A stretch of 64,000 bases of DNA from Calcarisporiella thermophila CBS 279.70 (GCF_041956535.1 NW_027192233.1:1-64000); one strand, 5' to 3'; shown: positions 23,426-36,419, counted from the first letter of the stretch. Made by a program: numbers and translations. Notes: a model not told the origin generated them from the sequence alone.

Positions 23426-25238
23426 AGTCGGAATTCCTGGGAAAGCATCCGCTCGAAGGTTAGGTTGCTTTCCCCGGGTTCGTTCTTCATTCTGCTTAGT
23501 AACTTCCCGGAGGTAGCCGAAATCATACCGCCAAGCCACGCAATTCGTATATTCCAGCCCCACCGCCTCACGGTAAAAATTGCCCTTGTCTATTAAATAA
23601 TCAATTTCATATTCCCCCTTTTAAAAATGGCTCGCGTCACTTTCCCTTTCCCTCTCCGCCTAAGTGGTTGGTTGCCAATCGCCAGTCGAGCCCCGTGGAT
23701 CGGGGAAAAAGCCACGCCAAGATTCGTTGGAGAAACTTACACGCCCTGATCGCTTCCGTGGTTATGCTTGATATGAATGGTTCTGCAGCCCAAGCAAAGA
23801 CCCCGCTTGTTGGCTGAGTCCTGGCGCGGCACTACGGCTATGTTTGCAGCGGTGTCTCCTTTCCATTGCACTCACTCGCTCGGCGAAACGTTATGTCGAA
23901 GGAGAGGTTGCCTAGCCCAGCCTTCTTGGAGAGCCGAGAGGATCACCCCCCGCGAATCTCACGATCATGGCGGCGAGGGCGGTGAGCCCGAGCGTCTTCC
24001 AACATTGGAGAAGCATAATATTGGCGTTGTCTCTTCATCGGCTTACATCCCGAGGGCAATTAATCTCTAAAAGAGGGGGATGGATGGCTTTTGATTCGTC
24101 CTTGCCATGATGCGAAAATGGACTCGATGATTGGGGTCTTCGGAGGGTTGGGGAAAGAAGAATCTCGAGTTCTGGAAGAATCGGAGTTTGGAGTAATTTC
24201 AAATCAATTAAGAGATCGATTTGTTTATTTTTTTTTTTCAAACCAATCAAGGCTTAGCAATAAACATTTCTTTACATAGCGCATGATGACATGGGGATAA
24301 TCTAAAAATGGCATATCATAACCAAGCTATGGAATTACCTAATGGAAATCGCTATGCTACTCGGTACTTGGCAAGTCCGTTGCTTACATAGTGGAGCAAT
24401 GTGTCTCAAGGCTGAGCTTTCGACGGCTCATATAGCGCCGGGGAAAAGAAATCCGAGCATACGTCTGAGTCTCCTATGCACAAGTATGGGAGTAAGGGCG
24501 AGCTTCGGATTCTCAAGATTCGCAGCGTTTTGGAGAGGCCAAGCTTGTGTGTAGAGTGTAGGCAGAGCATCGTATTGTACGAAGAGGATATCCGAAGCGA
24601 GCCCAGAAGAGAGGTCAAAGAGCCAAACGCCGCTAGCCCTTATACGATCAGCTGATTCTCTACGACCCCTTTCCCAACTACCTTAGGGCTACTAGCTTGG
24701 TGGGCCAGTCGGAAGAACCCGAGGGTGGAGTGGCGGTGGCTGAGACGATGATAGTCGGTAGCAAGGGTGGTAAGTAGGGACCGGAGTCGTGGAGAAGGGT
24801 GGACTTGAGGTCATTTGAAGATGCAATGGTTAAGCTCCTTTCCTATAAACCAGTTTGCGAAGCAATTCTACCCCAGTGCCCTCCTTGCCTTAATGGCCGT
24901 TGGATTGAGCCTTTCCAGGAAAGGGACTTTTTGCATTGTCTTTGTAGGCTGTTTTCGCTTCAGGGCCACAGGTTTGAATAGGATCAAACGCGTAATCCAA
25001 CGTCAAGTGAGAAATGGATACTCTCCAGATGGAATCTGGTGACGGGCCCCTAGGAACCATTCGAATACCAGGAACTACTCCGGCTATTGGATCTGCCCAA
25101 TATTGTAGAAGGATCACATATCATCCTGGGCAAAGCGATGGTTCGATTTATATGGTTCAAATGTACAAGTCTAGTGAAGTCTAATTAGTCTAAAGTATTT
25201 TTGGGAGATGTCGAACATCTCAAGCTATTAAATCCAAG
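23426..25238. other. Intergenic, moderate GC, no gene recognised
   Basis: Holds the upstream region of the P450 gene and about 1.3 kb of unassigned sequence. A small frame of 51 codons starts at 25030 (ATG) and ends just before the next gene; it has no recognisable features. Other open frames are short and conflict in phase. Confidence 0.35.
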
Positions 25239-25817
25239 ATGCCAAATGATCTAAAAAACTATGATGCTTATCAGCTCATTCTCAAGACCAAAAAGAAGAT
25301 TGAGGATGATGACCAAGCAGTGGAACTAGACCCAGAAGAGACTATGGCATCTGTGCTACAGCAATTTGATAATGACTCTCGAGTGTTGGTCTCAGTTCCT
25401 GTTGTTAATTTATCCTATGTTTCTTTGGTTCACAATTACATGATCATCAATGGCTTGATCTTGTCGTTGGACAAGAAAAACAAGTCTGCACACCTGGTAC
25501 TTATCCTCTTTACCATCGCCAAGTATCGTTCGAATTTGGAATCCAAGTTGATCGCCAACTGGGAAAAATGGACTGCGACCCTGATCTCTAAAAAATATAC
25601 AATCAAGACTATATTTCTTTGGATTACGGGAGGAATTCAATCGACAAAAGAGCCGGCAGAGAAACGTGAGGAAGAAGCAAGCCAAAACATTTATTGGATG
25701 CATCCGAAATACATTGTGTGTGAAGTCCTTGAGGATGTGAATAAAGAATTGACGATATACTGGAAAGAATCCAAAGATCTCGAACAGGCGATGGATTGGG
25801 GGACAATAAAACTCTAA
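25239..25817 (+). CDS. Unknown acidic protein, 192 residues
   Basis: A single open frame starts at the ATG at 25239 and ends at TAA 25815-25817. The product is hydrophilic and acidic at its ends, with a more hydrophobic middle (around residues 45-90) and no signal peptide. There is a Lys/Asp-rich segment near residue 17-25 and a Trp-containing C-terminal third. I recognise no family. Its length within AT-rich DNA, the intact frame and the balanced amino-acid composition favour a real gene. No upstream exon was found, so the N terminus could be incomplete. It stands alone between the P450 gene and the DUF4360 gene. Confidence 0.5.
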   Translation: MPNDLKNYDAYQLILKTKKKIEDDDQAVELDPEETMASVLQQFDNDSRVLVSVPVVNLSYVSLVHNYMIINGLILSLDKKNKSAHLVLILFTIAKYRSNLESKLIANWEKWTATLISKKYTIKTIFLWITGGIQSTKEPAEKREEEASQNIYWMHPKYIVCEVLEDVNKELTIYWKESKDLEQAMDWGTIKL

Positions 25818-27882
25818 ATCACATATATATACCCCGATACCATGTTCTTGTTACCGAATACAACGGTCTGATTTGTCAGGCATGGAGTTGCTCCGAGAGA
25901 AATAATGTTCACATAGGAAATATAGAGTGGGTCAAAACTATACTCAAGCTATATTTATAGATTTCATTTAACATTACTACAAATGCGAGCAACTTTAAAA
26001 ACTATTTACAATTGCCATTTATTTTTATTTTTTCTTAGGGGCCTCTAAGAGAAAATAGCAGTACTACGTAGGGAAAAGTCATGTCGAGATTTGCGGCTTA
26101 CAATTCAATAGTATAAATTATGGATTCTAAATGTCCTTCGCTAACCAAGGCATGATGTACTTTTAATGATTATAATTGGAGATTTGGAAGTCCTGGTATC
26201 TATGTTTTTATTATTGGCTCACGGGTGTCCAATACCCTAGATAATAATTACCCACATACCTGATTGTAAATTTTCTTTGAAATCTATGATATAAAGTGCT
26301 ATGATACATTCTTTTTTTCTCTAAATTTCCCCTCAAACAAAGTCCTCCATAAATGACTGCTACGAAGCATAAATGACTACATTTTCCTGCAATTAGCACA
26401 AATTGGCCCTGATTCTTCCCGTTCGCTTCTTCGCAAAGCAACATTTTTTTCCGCGAAGTATTTTCCGGAGAAATCTTAATTAGATTAAGAACCTAAGAAA
26501 CCTCAGAAATCCTAATGAGTCTGTGGGAATGAAACAATCGGCAATAAAGCGTTTACAAACTTAGTTCCTAGCTCCTTCCTGCCCAAGATACATTTCCCAC
26601 CTCTATTTGTTAAATTTTTGCACGCACTATGCATGTATCCAAAAAGCGGAAGTGTTATGATCAAGGCTTAAAAGGGAAATTTAGAAATGTTAATCAAGAA
26701 GGGAAATCTTACTCTTATTATTTGTACACGAAAATTATATAGGTCATTAAACTCTATTTCAATTTTACCATCTGTGATCAACTTTTAATCGTGGTTATTT
26801 CGCATAGCTAAAAGTTCAGATATCGAGTTTTATTTGCCATTTTATCATTAGAGTATAGAGGGTGATATTGTCTCTTTTGTGAGTGCTATTATTGTTGTAG
26901 TGTGAACACTAAAGGATATTCCTATAGTGAATGGTAATAAAAAAACCATCAGTATGGCGTGAAACCATAATTGAATATCGCTAGAGTTAAAAAAGTGGCG
27001 TGAGCAAGAAATATTAGAATCTTGTATACCTTATGATAGCATTAACTTTGTATACGGCAACAATAGGTCGAGAGCTCGGGAACAGTGATAAAGTTCATTA
27101 TTATTACTATTCAGTCAAAAAGAAAATCAATCAACTCCACCCTGGTAATGACATCCCAGACAATAGCATACTCAAGATTTTTTTCAATATCTTTTCGTCA
27201 TTCTACAAGAGACTTATGATGAAAATTTCAAACTGTGCTTTAAAAGCCTTTTGTTTTAAGTATTAAATGAAGATAACATAATCGAACCTACTGTATTAAC
27301 TAGATTTGAAATATTTAGTTCTCTATGTCAAATAAAACTATATTTAGCCTGCTATTATTTTCACTACTTGATGCGAAAATCAACAAAAAGATATCTATTA
27401 TTCATATACTATGTAGTTATGTCAATAACCCACCATGACAACTATCGAGGTAAAAGTATTCATTGAACTTGAGACTTTTTGGATATATATATATTCTAGA
27501 GTGGGCATTTGCAACTTATTACTACTCCTCTTCTTTAAGAATTCTACGGATGTTTGACATGATTTGAAGGCTTGTAATAAATGAGTATTCAACCCTGCTT
27601 CATTAATGCTAATTGCAAAATGAGATTTGCTATGTTGCGCAAACTAAGGGTATTCTCGATCATGTGAATATATATGAAAAAAGAGTTTATTTCACACATC
27701 CGTCCCGCTATGACCTTTTTTTGTAATTACGTATCTTGACTGTAGATGTATTATAAGTTTACTACAGTTTACTGGTTAAATAATAAATAATATATAATAC
27801 TACGAACCAACGTTGAGATTATAACTGTTTCATCAAAGATAATGCTACCATTAAACTAAGAACTACCAGGAAGGAATTCTGC
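25818..27882. other. AT-rich intergenic
   Basis: About 2 kb with only short open frames on either strand; nothing recognised. Confidence 0.45.
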
Positions 27883-28922
27883 TTAGCACTTCTTCCATTG
27901 GAATTGATAGATCTGTTGGATTTTGCCGTCGATCGTATCGGTGGTAAGCAAGCCGGTAGCTTTGAAAAGAAAACGCCGATTAAATACCCTTTCAAGAATA
28001 GTAATTCAATAAAGTTTCAACTTACAAGTTTTAGGTGCATCTGAGTCTGCAGTTATACGAATATTGGTGTTGATGTTAACATTTCGCGTTGCATTACAAG
28101 ATGACCAGACAGTGGATTCGAAAGGAACTTCGTCTTCTATCAAGTAGTTGCGATCATAAGGACCATCGAAACCACTACGAACTGTATATTGAGGTGCAGA
28201 GCCTAATTTCATGTCATCAATATATTATTAAATCAGTAGACATATTACGGGAAGAATATAAAAAATCATACCAGAGAAGTAATAGGTACTGGACTGTATG
28301 CCATGCACGCCCTTATCCATGCGCGCATAACCGCGATAAATCGCAGAGGCTACATAAAATAGAATTAGGAATGAAGGAGATATAATCATTTTTTCAAAAA
28401 ATACTTCAAGATTTTTGCATACAAATAACATACCAACAGAGTATTGCCAGCCTAGGGGAACGTGGAGATCGATTGAGATCTGACAGAACTTACGGTTTTC
28501 TACGGGATTAATGTTGGGTCCATACTGGGCAATATATTGGCTGAATATAAGCGTGAAAACCTTGGCGTCCCCTATAAGATTGCCAAAATTTCATAACATT
28601 CAATATTGTCATTTAATTGATGGAAAGCTTGAAATCTTGAAACATACGAGACAAGACTTGCGTTACACTTTTATCTGGACAACCACTTCCGTTATATTTT
28701 ATATCTATTAACAAGTACGAGAAAAAAAAATGGTATTGAATTAATAATTAGACTTGAATATCCCAACCCTTTGTGTCTGATAATCTAGTTAACAATATCA
28801 CCTCTAACATAGACTTGGTTGGGATCAGGACTGTCGGCATCTTCCTGACGTTTAACGTTGGGTAAAGCAGAAACAGCAGAGGCTGCGAGGATGGCGAGAG
28901 TAGCAAGAAGGGTATACTTCAT
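27883..28922 (-). CDS. Secreted DUF4360-family protein
   Basis: Six exons on the minus strand (28922-28802, 28704-28648, 28571-28434, 28349-28272, 28202-28026, 27959-27883) close in phase and encode 215 residues. The first 18-20 residues are a textbook signal peptide followed by a Lys-Arg site (NVKRQ) that could be processed. The DUF4360 pattern is clear: YNGSGCP, FTLIFSQYIAQYGP, a Lys-x-Cys pair in NRKFCQ, HVPLGWQYSV and then AIYRGYA. The C-terminal half has SSC and ends with FQWKKC, typical of family members. DUF4360 proteins are small secreted proteins of fungi and some bacteria with no established biochemical role. All introns are 66-97 bp with GT and AG ends. The small exon of 57 nt encodes the GCP motif. 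Confidence 0.88.
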
Positions 28923-29009
28923 AATAAACTAAGAATAAGGTGAAACAACGTTTCAAATTCAAAGGGTTTTAAGATGAGAGCTCATTTATGAACAGGGCGA
29001 TGCTTCAAA

Positions 29010-29015
29010 TTTATA
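29010..29015 (-). promoter_or_regulatory. TATA box of the DUF4360 gene
   Basis: TATAAA on the minus strand about 90 bases before the start codon. Confidence 0.4.
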
Positions 29016-32000
29016 CCTCATGCAGAGGATTTTGTGGCTGCCTTTATTCCACTATGTTGGATCAAGCTTCTTCCATGATGAATCGCAATGCTTCTTGTGC
29101 TCTCAGCTGTGGGTCCAATTGTCGATGAGTTCTAATTTAATCGTGAGCATTGATCAATTGGTTGGGCACGCCATCTTCAGTGGGAAGTTCTTGTGCGCAT
29201 TATACCACGTTAACTTTATAAGACTCTTCTTATGAGAGATTTCTTGAATATCGATTATGTAAGTGAAGGTAAATTAATTATGATATGTACACTATTTACT
29301 CTACACTGTTTAGTTTGTATGTCTTTATGCATAAACATATACATCTTGGAGTTTTCGTCACGCGATCTGCCCTCATGGATTCCTTAATATCCCCATAGCC
29401 TTTAGTTCCGGATTAGAAGAGACTTAATTATTGGTTATGGAAATTGAATTATCACTCCACCTTTTGTTTTAACTATCTGTATCTCCCTAAATGCTTTGCC
29501 CATGAGAAGTGTGTTTGAGAAAAAATTTCTAAACATTGTATTTGAATTTCATATTTGTGGTATTTTTTTTGCATGAATTTGCTTTGCAAAAAAATGAAAT
29601 TTTAGGGTTATGCTTGGACTTTTTATGATATTTTCTCACTCTTTATTTACACAATACTCTAATTTTTATTTTCCTCTTACTTTTTCGCTTTTTTAACTTC
29701 CTATTGTGTACTATTGTTGCTAAGTCAAAATATTAATTCTACATCTTCAAGGCTGGCTCTGCTTAAGTTAATACTTGACTGTATTTTAGCGTCCTAGAAA
29801 TTAGATATCTACTTTAGATTCCGTGTATTTATTGATGAGATAATCAAACTTGAGTGTTAATAGGTTCTAACCTTGCATTTTGCTATTAAATAGATATAAA
29901 GATGAATCGATAACTACGATCATAAGGTTTAATTAATATGTTTGAACTCTCTATTTATATTCTCTATGGAACAATGGTCTAAACCTTATCAAGGCTTACT
30001 TGATATAGCTTGTAACCTCTTAAACTCCAGATAACTCTAAACAGCCTACCTCCTTGGGAAGATGGTTGTCGAGGAGACAAATATTTCTTTTTCATATGAA
30101 CCCAATAGCTCCTTTTGAAGTGGCTGGAATGATTACATAACGAATCTGTAAACTATGTGGTCAGATAAAATTCACAACTTAAAAACACCAATAAAGCATA
30201 AACTATGGTTCAATGTCATCCAAAATATTCTTTTAGAAGCTTTATTTTCAATAAACCAGTATATCGGATAAAATAGTGTATTGGATCACTAATATAATAA
30301 ACTCCAAAATAGCAGTTAAACTCCTGTTTATTGAATAAAATAAATCCAAAGTCTATTGGCACAATGACTAAATAATGTTTCCCCATTGAAAAATAGAGAA
30401 GAAATGGTACTTCAATGTTTCTCCAGTCGCTATATGGATTGTACCCAAAAAGCTAAATATTTTTTAATAGTGCCCTATGAAATGTACGCCAATATCATTT
30501 ATCCAACACCGTGCAAGCAGTATATAAATTCTAGATCTATTCAAAAGTTACTAAGTGATCATAGATAAAAAGCAAAATAATGGCTAAATATGTAAATCAA
30601 GCCAAATATACAAACTGATAATTTTAAATAATAAAAGTTATGTGTGCAAAATCTGTATATTTCGATATTCGCTCATGGAATATTAATAGTTGGGCGCCTC
30701 AATTCATTAGAACGATTGATTTCATTGCTTGTGCATTATATTATATTAGACACTCCTTATTTCGGGATAATTAATCTGTAGCATTTAAAAATTTCGGTCT
30801 TCGAGCCCTACTTAAACTTCAAATAACCCACAATTAACGGAGCATTTGCTTAGAAAAGAACCGTATATGTTACACGATTCTAGTGTTGCACCAGCTCATG
30901 CCGAAGCTCGGTATTAAGAAACAGAAGCGAACTGATATAGCTATACGGGATATATAGGGCAATTTTTTCCGCCATTAGCAGCTTGCCTAGCTAATCTATA
31001 ATCATATACGATATATGAATTTATATTATGTTGATTATCAAACCAATCGCATTTAGACATCCCTTGGTCAGAGAATGTAATTCCTTAGGGGCAAGAGACC
31101 CAAGGTTCTCTCTCTGTATAGTATCTGCTTCCACGGAGCCCAAATCGTGCTTATTTCATACTTATGGAAATAAAAAAAATAACGAAAAAAACCATAAAAT
31201 TGATCAAATTTTTTTCATATTGCTGTTTTTAGAATTGTAAATTGTAATAAAGATATCTGCTATCCTTGTCCCCTAGCTTTTTCGAAGCATCTGAATCGTT
31301 TATTAAGAATTATTCACTCTATAACGACTTTCTATTCATAACAACAATAAACAATGAACAAGGACTTTAGTAAATTATTGACAGACTTGAGCAACTGGAA
31401 CGGTGATATGGACGTAAGATAACACAAGAGAGTCTAGCAATACGAAGACGGAATAGGAAACCCTCATTCAGACAATGAATCAGAAGCGGAAACAGAAGAA
31501 GTTTCCTTTGAAAGGATGTTATCTTGGTAGTTGAAGGTGTTTTGCGAGGTCTCTTCGTAGGTGACTTTGAAAGATGAATGCTGGTCTCACTTTTATTAAG
31601 TAGATCAGCAAAGCATCTCTCCCACAAATACTCATCCCCAAGAGGAGACTACCTCCTAAGTTCAAAATTGGAGAGCTTTTGGCAGAATCACATCCCAAAT
31701 CAAACGCTAACGGCTAACTTGCCGAAATTCAAAAAGATGTCCTGGGACTCGCGAGACCTCTTTTACTCTCCCTCAGCAGAATGAACTCGGTACTAGGAAA
31801 AATCGACCCTAAATACTTTACAATTTTCCTTGAGGATGAAGCGATCTCATCTTACATACGGCCGCGATGTTTAAGCATTCAGCTTCACAATCAATGAGAT
31901 GATATCAGAGTTGACGCCGAAGAAACAAAAGATATCCCTTGGGATTCGAAACCAACTCAAAAAGTAGGGAAATCATGCTCCCAAAAGAATAATTAGCACG

Positions 32001-32214
32001 ATTAAGACAAGACACTAGCTACTCATCTTTATAGTTTGTTATTTTGATATTACTACATTATATAATTATCTCTAAAAACATTAATATGAAAAAATTTTGA
32101 TCAATAGAGTGCTTAAACTTTGAATTCTTGCAATTTTATCCCTGAAATCGAGATTTCTCCATTTCTCCTTTATCGTCATAGTATCGCTTAATATTTAGTG
32201 TATTCTCCCTTTGG
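29016..32214. other. AT-rich region, no gene recognised
   Basis: About 3.2 kb. Around 31370-31960 there is a GC-richer patch with broken open frames on both strands. It may be a transposon relic but carries no motif I can identify. Confidence 0.4.
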
Positions 32215-33156
32215 CATTATACCGTGATGGACTCACGCCGACATACTGGCATAGAGCTTTTTGATATATGCTTGCTCAATACCTTCCTAGGCCTTTTCGA
32301 TTCGTTGGCAAGTCTCATCATTGTACTTGAGTTTTCGAGGATAATTATTGAAACATCGATGTACTTCAACCCACAAGTTCTCAATGGAATTTAAATCAGG
32401 AGACTGGAAAGGCCATTCCAACACCTGCAACTACTGTTCTTCAACCTGGTTTTGGTTGTTCTGGCTGTGTGTTTGGGATCCTTGTCCTGTTGAAAAATAT
32501 ACTCGGGTCTATCCATACCGTAGTATTCGAATGTGTCAAGAAGTCCTCCTGTAGAATGTTGTACTATAGTAACGCGCCCATCGGTGATCTACCACCGTGT
32601 TTAATCGTGGGTTTAACATAGGTTCCGGAGGATTTCACTCTTGCGCTTGTAGTAGAACTCCCTTCCTGCGTTCCGATAATTCATCATCGGGCCACATTAT
32701 TGTCTACTATTGTACAATATTGTACAACTACTGTCCAATCTAGGTATCTTATTGGCAAACACCATCCTCTGCCGCCTATGCTTATAGGAAAGGAGAGGAC
32801 TTCTATTCTTGGTCCCTACCAATAATCTATATTTCTGAAATGTGTGCCTTAATGTATCGGGTGAACTCCGGTCTCACACTCGACTCTAAGGTGATTTTTG
32901 GCCTCAACAGCTTTGAACATCGTCGTGAAGAGACTAGCGAGTCGATCTTGCACTCGTTCCCCTCGGTCAGTATGGTTGGGCGACCTGGCCGCATTTTTGC
33001 TGGCTTTTTGTCGTGTACATCTTGTGTTTTGACATAATTTGTCACGGTGATATGGTAATTACCAAGCAAGGTATCAATTTGCCGGTGGGAATAGTCCTCC
33101 TGAGAAAGCTGAAGAATACGCGCTCGTATCTTGTTGGATATTGGCTTCATGATCAT
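32215..33156 (-). pseudogene. Degenerate Tc1/mariner-type transposon (transposase gene)
   Basis: The minus strand begins with an N-terminal frame (33156-32827): ISNKIRARILQLSQEDYSHRQI, then KPAKMRPGRPTIL, the helix-turn-helix and GRP motif of Tc1-type transposases. After several stops and frameshifts the catalytic part is still legible: YIFQQDKDPKHTA (second Asp of the DDE/D triad) near 32480, then in a shifted frame WPFQSPDLNSIENLW and VEVHRCFNNY (final catalytic residue region) near 32400. The order and spacing are those of a full-length Tc1 transposase of about 340 residues. The gene is dead. Terminal inverted repeats were looked for but not convincingly found. Confidence 0.85.
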
Positions 33157-34052
33157 AAGTTTTATAACGTTGATGGATGCATTTTAACTATATTTTTTTT
33201 AAAAAAAAAAATTATAATAATAAAGATATCGAAAAATAAATAATTTACTTAGCGGTAATAATATTTTCAATAAATTGCAAAATATATACGCAATTTTAAA
33301 ACTCGACCCTTTTTATCTCGGAAATTTATCAATTAAACCTAGGAAATAATTAAAAGTAATATTTTCTCTGTATTATATTAGTTTAATATAAATTATCACC
33401 GAAATACTACAAGGGATGGTGGAATGATAAGGGTGATAAGAAAAATATTTTAATTTCATCATCATTTTTGCGGAATACTGGGTACCAACATATTGCCCTA
33501 TGCTTGGGTTCATTCGGTCGCTTCTTCTTATACATCCCGGTTATCTCCCATATGATGGGATTGCTTGAGGTCTCTTTCCATTCAGGAGTGATATTCTCTC
33601 CTTTGCTTATTTTGTATAGCGATGAGAACCTAGTCACATATTATTTTAAAATACGGATCTTTTGAAAAGTATGCATACGTAGTTAGTCGGTGAAGCTGAA
33701 TCAAAGATCGTATGCTTTTGTACATAGTATAGCCAGTTTCTGGCAGAATTATTAGGACTTAGGTTAAAGAAATAGAGAATCCAGTCACGACATGTACGAC
33801 AAGCAAGGAGCAGCTATGATAGAGAGTAGTAGTGTAGAAACCGGATATGACACGCACGAAATAGTAATAGTAGAGAAATCCAGACACGACTATACTGGTA
33901 GGGGTTACGCGATTCGAATCCACACCATCTTGATGGCACCTTGGAGCACTTATCATTAAGCAATTTCGCAGCCTATGAGGACGGGTAAAAATTTGTGACT
34001 GCTTTTCCCCTAAACTTAGTACTAAAATTTGATCAAGAAAAATGTGAATATC
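33157..34052. other. Intergenic upstream of tRNA-Phe
   Basis: AT-rich; no gene recognised. It marks the end of the transposon-rich half of the window. Confidence 0.4.
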
Positions 34053-34125
34053 GCCGGGTTAGCTCATCTGGGAGAGCGTAAGACTGAAGATCTTAAGGTA
34101 CCCGGTTCGATCCCGGGATCCGGCA
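34053..34125 (+). tRNA. tRNA-Phe (GAA)
   Basis: Complete cloverleaf without intron. Acceptor GCCGGGT pairs with ATCCGGC (one G-T). The D stem is GCTC/GAGC. The anticodon stem is TAAGA/TCTTA with loop CTGAAGA, giving anticodon GAA. The T arm is CCCGG-TTCGATC-CCGGG, and the discriminator base is A. The B box GGTTCGATCC is perfect. Confidence 0.96.
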
Positions 34126-34130
34126 TTTTT
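34126..34130 (+). terminator. RNA polymerase III terminator of tRNA-Phe
   Basis: TTTTT directly after the discriminator base. Confidence 0.8.
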
Positions 34131-34613
34131 CTTAATAATACTTTTTGATTTTTGAACATAGAATGTTAAATCTTTTTTTTCCTAAACAGATTTACCTTCT
34201 TTTTTTTTCGTATCTAGCAATTTATTTTCTATGGCTTAATAGACATCTGACTCATAATTTAATTTCCAAATAGATGGAAGTCAAGCTTTTTGAATGAACT
34301 GTTGATATATGCTCAAAATTTATATTTTCAAGCTTAATTCCTGTACATTCAATGCAAAATCTTGACTGCATCTATTACACTGTTTTACATTTACTAATAT
34401 TATAATAGGATAGCAGCAAATTCAAAAAAATATTTTTAATCTCCTTTCCCCAATTGAACAGAATATTCATATCATCTTCTAATATGAGATAATCTACGTG
34501 CATGTGTTATATTTTATTATATACATTGAGTATATAGTTGTCTTTTCTAAATTTCAAGTCTCCGAAAGGATAACACACGTTTTTATTTTTTGTTATCTAT
34601 CAGTGCATAATCA
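34131..34613. other. Intergenic, 3' of WARS
   Basis: AT-rich spacer between the tRNA and the convergent synthetase gene; no further gene is seen. Confidence 0.4.
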
Positions 34614-36419
34614 TCATTTTCTATCAATATTGGGCACCTCCAACTTCCTCGTAGGGTCCATGAACATTTTCACCATTTCATCGGTTACTGCCTCCTTGCG
34701 CTGATAATAAGAATAAATACTAATTATACTCCAATTCTGAAAAATACCGAAATCTAAATAAAACAATACCTTTTGGAAATCGCCTACGAATTTCTGTACT
34801 AATTTGATGCAGATCTGCTTCATCTCTCCAGTCAGTAATGTTCCCGCTTTATACTCATCATATAATCTCTTCAATTCAGTGTCATCGTCCAAAAAGAAAC
34901 TTATATATTGATATGGCACATCCACATCAGGATTGCCACCATGGAGGCGATGCAATTCAGCAGTGTCACCGCCTCCGGAGAAGGCATAGCGATTGATCTT
35001 GTTCTTGATTTGATTGGGAGTATCCGAGAGGTAAATTGCCGAATTAGAATCAGAGGCGCTCATTTTCGATTGTGCACCCTACGTGTAAAAACATCATAGT
35101 TAAGGTGAAGCCAGTCTATTGCTGCGGAGAGTAAAAACTCACTTGAAGAGCCGGCAAAAATCTCCCATGTATAAGACTTGGCTTTGGGTATTTGAGCTTG
35201 TGGGCACAATCACGAGTGAGACGGAAATATGGATCCTGCAATTATTTAGAATATTCAATAACTAAATATCGAATTTCGAGTATATCCAACTATATTAATC
35301 AGCTTTACTTGATCAATAGCACAAGGAATTAGGCATGGGATGTCGCTACGACTGCCAAATATTTGAGGAAAAGAGTTCGAAAACGAAGGAGCCGCTTGAA
35401 TTGCAACGAAATGGGATTTCCCAATGCAGTCACTAATTAAAAAAGGTTGTGATAAATAATCAAAAAAAAAAAATATTATAGGGAAACTCTTGAGCTAACC
35501 TGTCATTAAATCCAAACACTGCCTTCGACTGACTAAGGGTAATTCCCCGTGATATTTTGACTACATTGCGGTAGAATGCACCCCTAGAAAAACAAAATTA
35601 ACACGCATGTTTCCGACATCTGAATACTGATTTGCGTTACCCAACATAATCGAGGTTGGAGAAAATAAAAGTTTTTTCCGGCTTAAACCCAAATGCAATA
35701 ATGTCTTTAGCGTTCTGCAACGTGTATTTGTAGCACTGATCGATGGTGAGACTGGGCTTGAAAAGGAATTTTTCATCATCTATCATAACATCGATATAAA
35801 AATGTTGTTTGAAAAGGATATGCTAAACAAAAAATCATTACCTGTAAGCTGAATAACTAGAGGCACATCGAACACTTCTTGGAGCCATCTAAAAACAAAA
35901 TATGATATTTATAATATGCATGTTAGAATTTTGTATTGACTAATGATACTTGCTGGCAAAATATGAAAGGAATTGCGTGACCAAGATGCATACTATCACT
36001 GCTTGGACCACGCCCAGTGTACAAATAAAATGGCTTCTTTTTTTCGTAACAATCCAGAATACGATTAAACTCTCTGTAAAAGAAAAGAATAAGAACAATG
36101 AATGCATTAACAACAAAAAAGAATACGTTTACCTGTGCGAAAAGAAGTATCCTCGTCTCAAAAATGGATGCGGCTTCTGCCCAGTTAGATTTTCAAATCG
36201 AGCTAGCAATTTTTCATCTATAGGCTGAGTCCCGAACTGCTCGATTAGTTTATCATAATTAATGGCACATTGTTTTCCATCAACGACAGCGCCTTGAACA
36301 TCCCAAGGAGTCACGATTTGCTCGTGAGGGGCAGAGTCTGCTTGGTCAGCTATGACAGTATCAGCCATCTGATTGCTTAACGTGGAGATGCTTTGGTCAG
36401 ATTCGATTGTTTTAGTCAT
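34614..36419 (-). CDS. WRS1: Cytosolic tryptophanyl-tRNA synthetase
   Basis: Nine exons on the minus strand (36419-36133, 36073-35954, 35888-35842, 35779-35641, 35583-35500, 35432-35309, 35235-35143, 35078-34770, 34700-34614) close in phase to 429 residues, matching the fungal enzyme length. It charges tRNA-Trp with tryptophan. Visible class I signatures are the HIGH-type segment [10 protein letters not shown] and the KMSKS equivalent KMSAS (about 303-307). Eukaryote-type blocks include [37 protein letters not shown] and CAIDQDPYFR. The N terminus lacks a WHEP domain. The second intron (35889-35953) starts GCAAGT rather than GT; only this choice keeps the frame and gives [12 protein letters not shown]. 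The start codon lies 174 bp from that of the divergent uS10m gene. Confidence 0.95.

Noticed and set aside
32100-33380. Terminal inverted repeats of the Tc1-like relic
   Set aside because: Only a short, weak match (TTGCAATTT with AT-rich context) was seen at the two ends, no better than chance in this DNA.
33759-33910. Irregular repeats of a CA(G/C)ACACGA-like phrase
   Set aside because: Spacing and sequence vary too much for a CRISPR array, and the genome is eukaryotic; treated as degenerate repeat.
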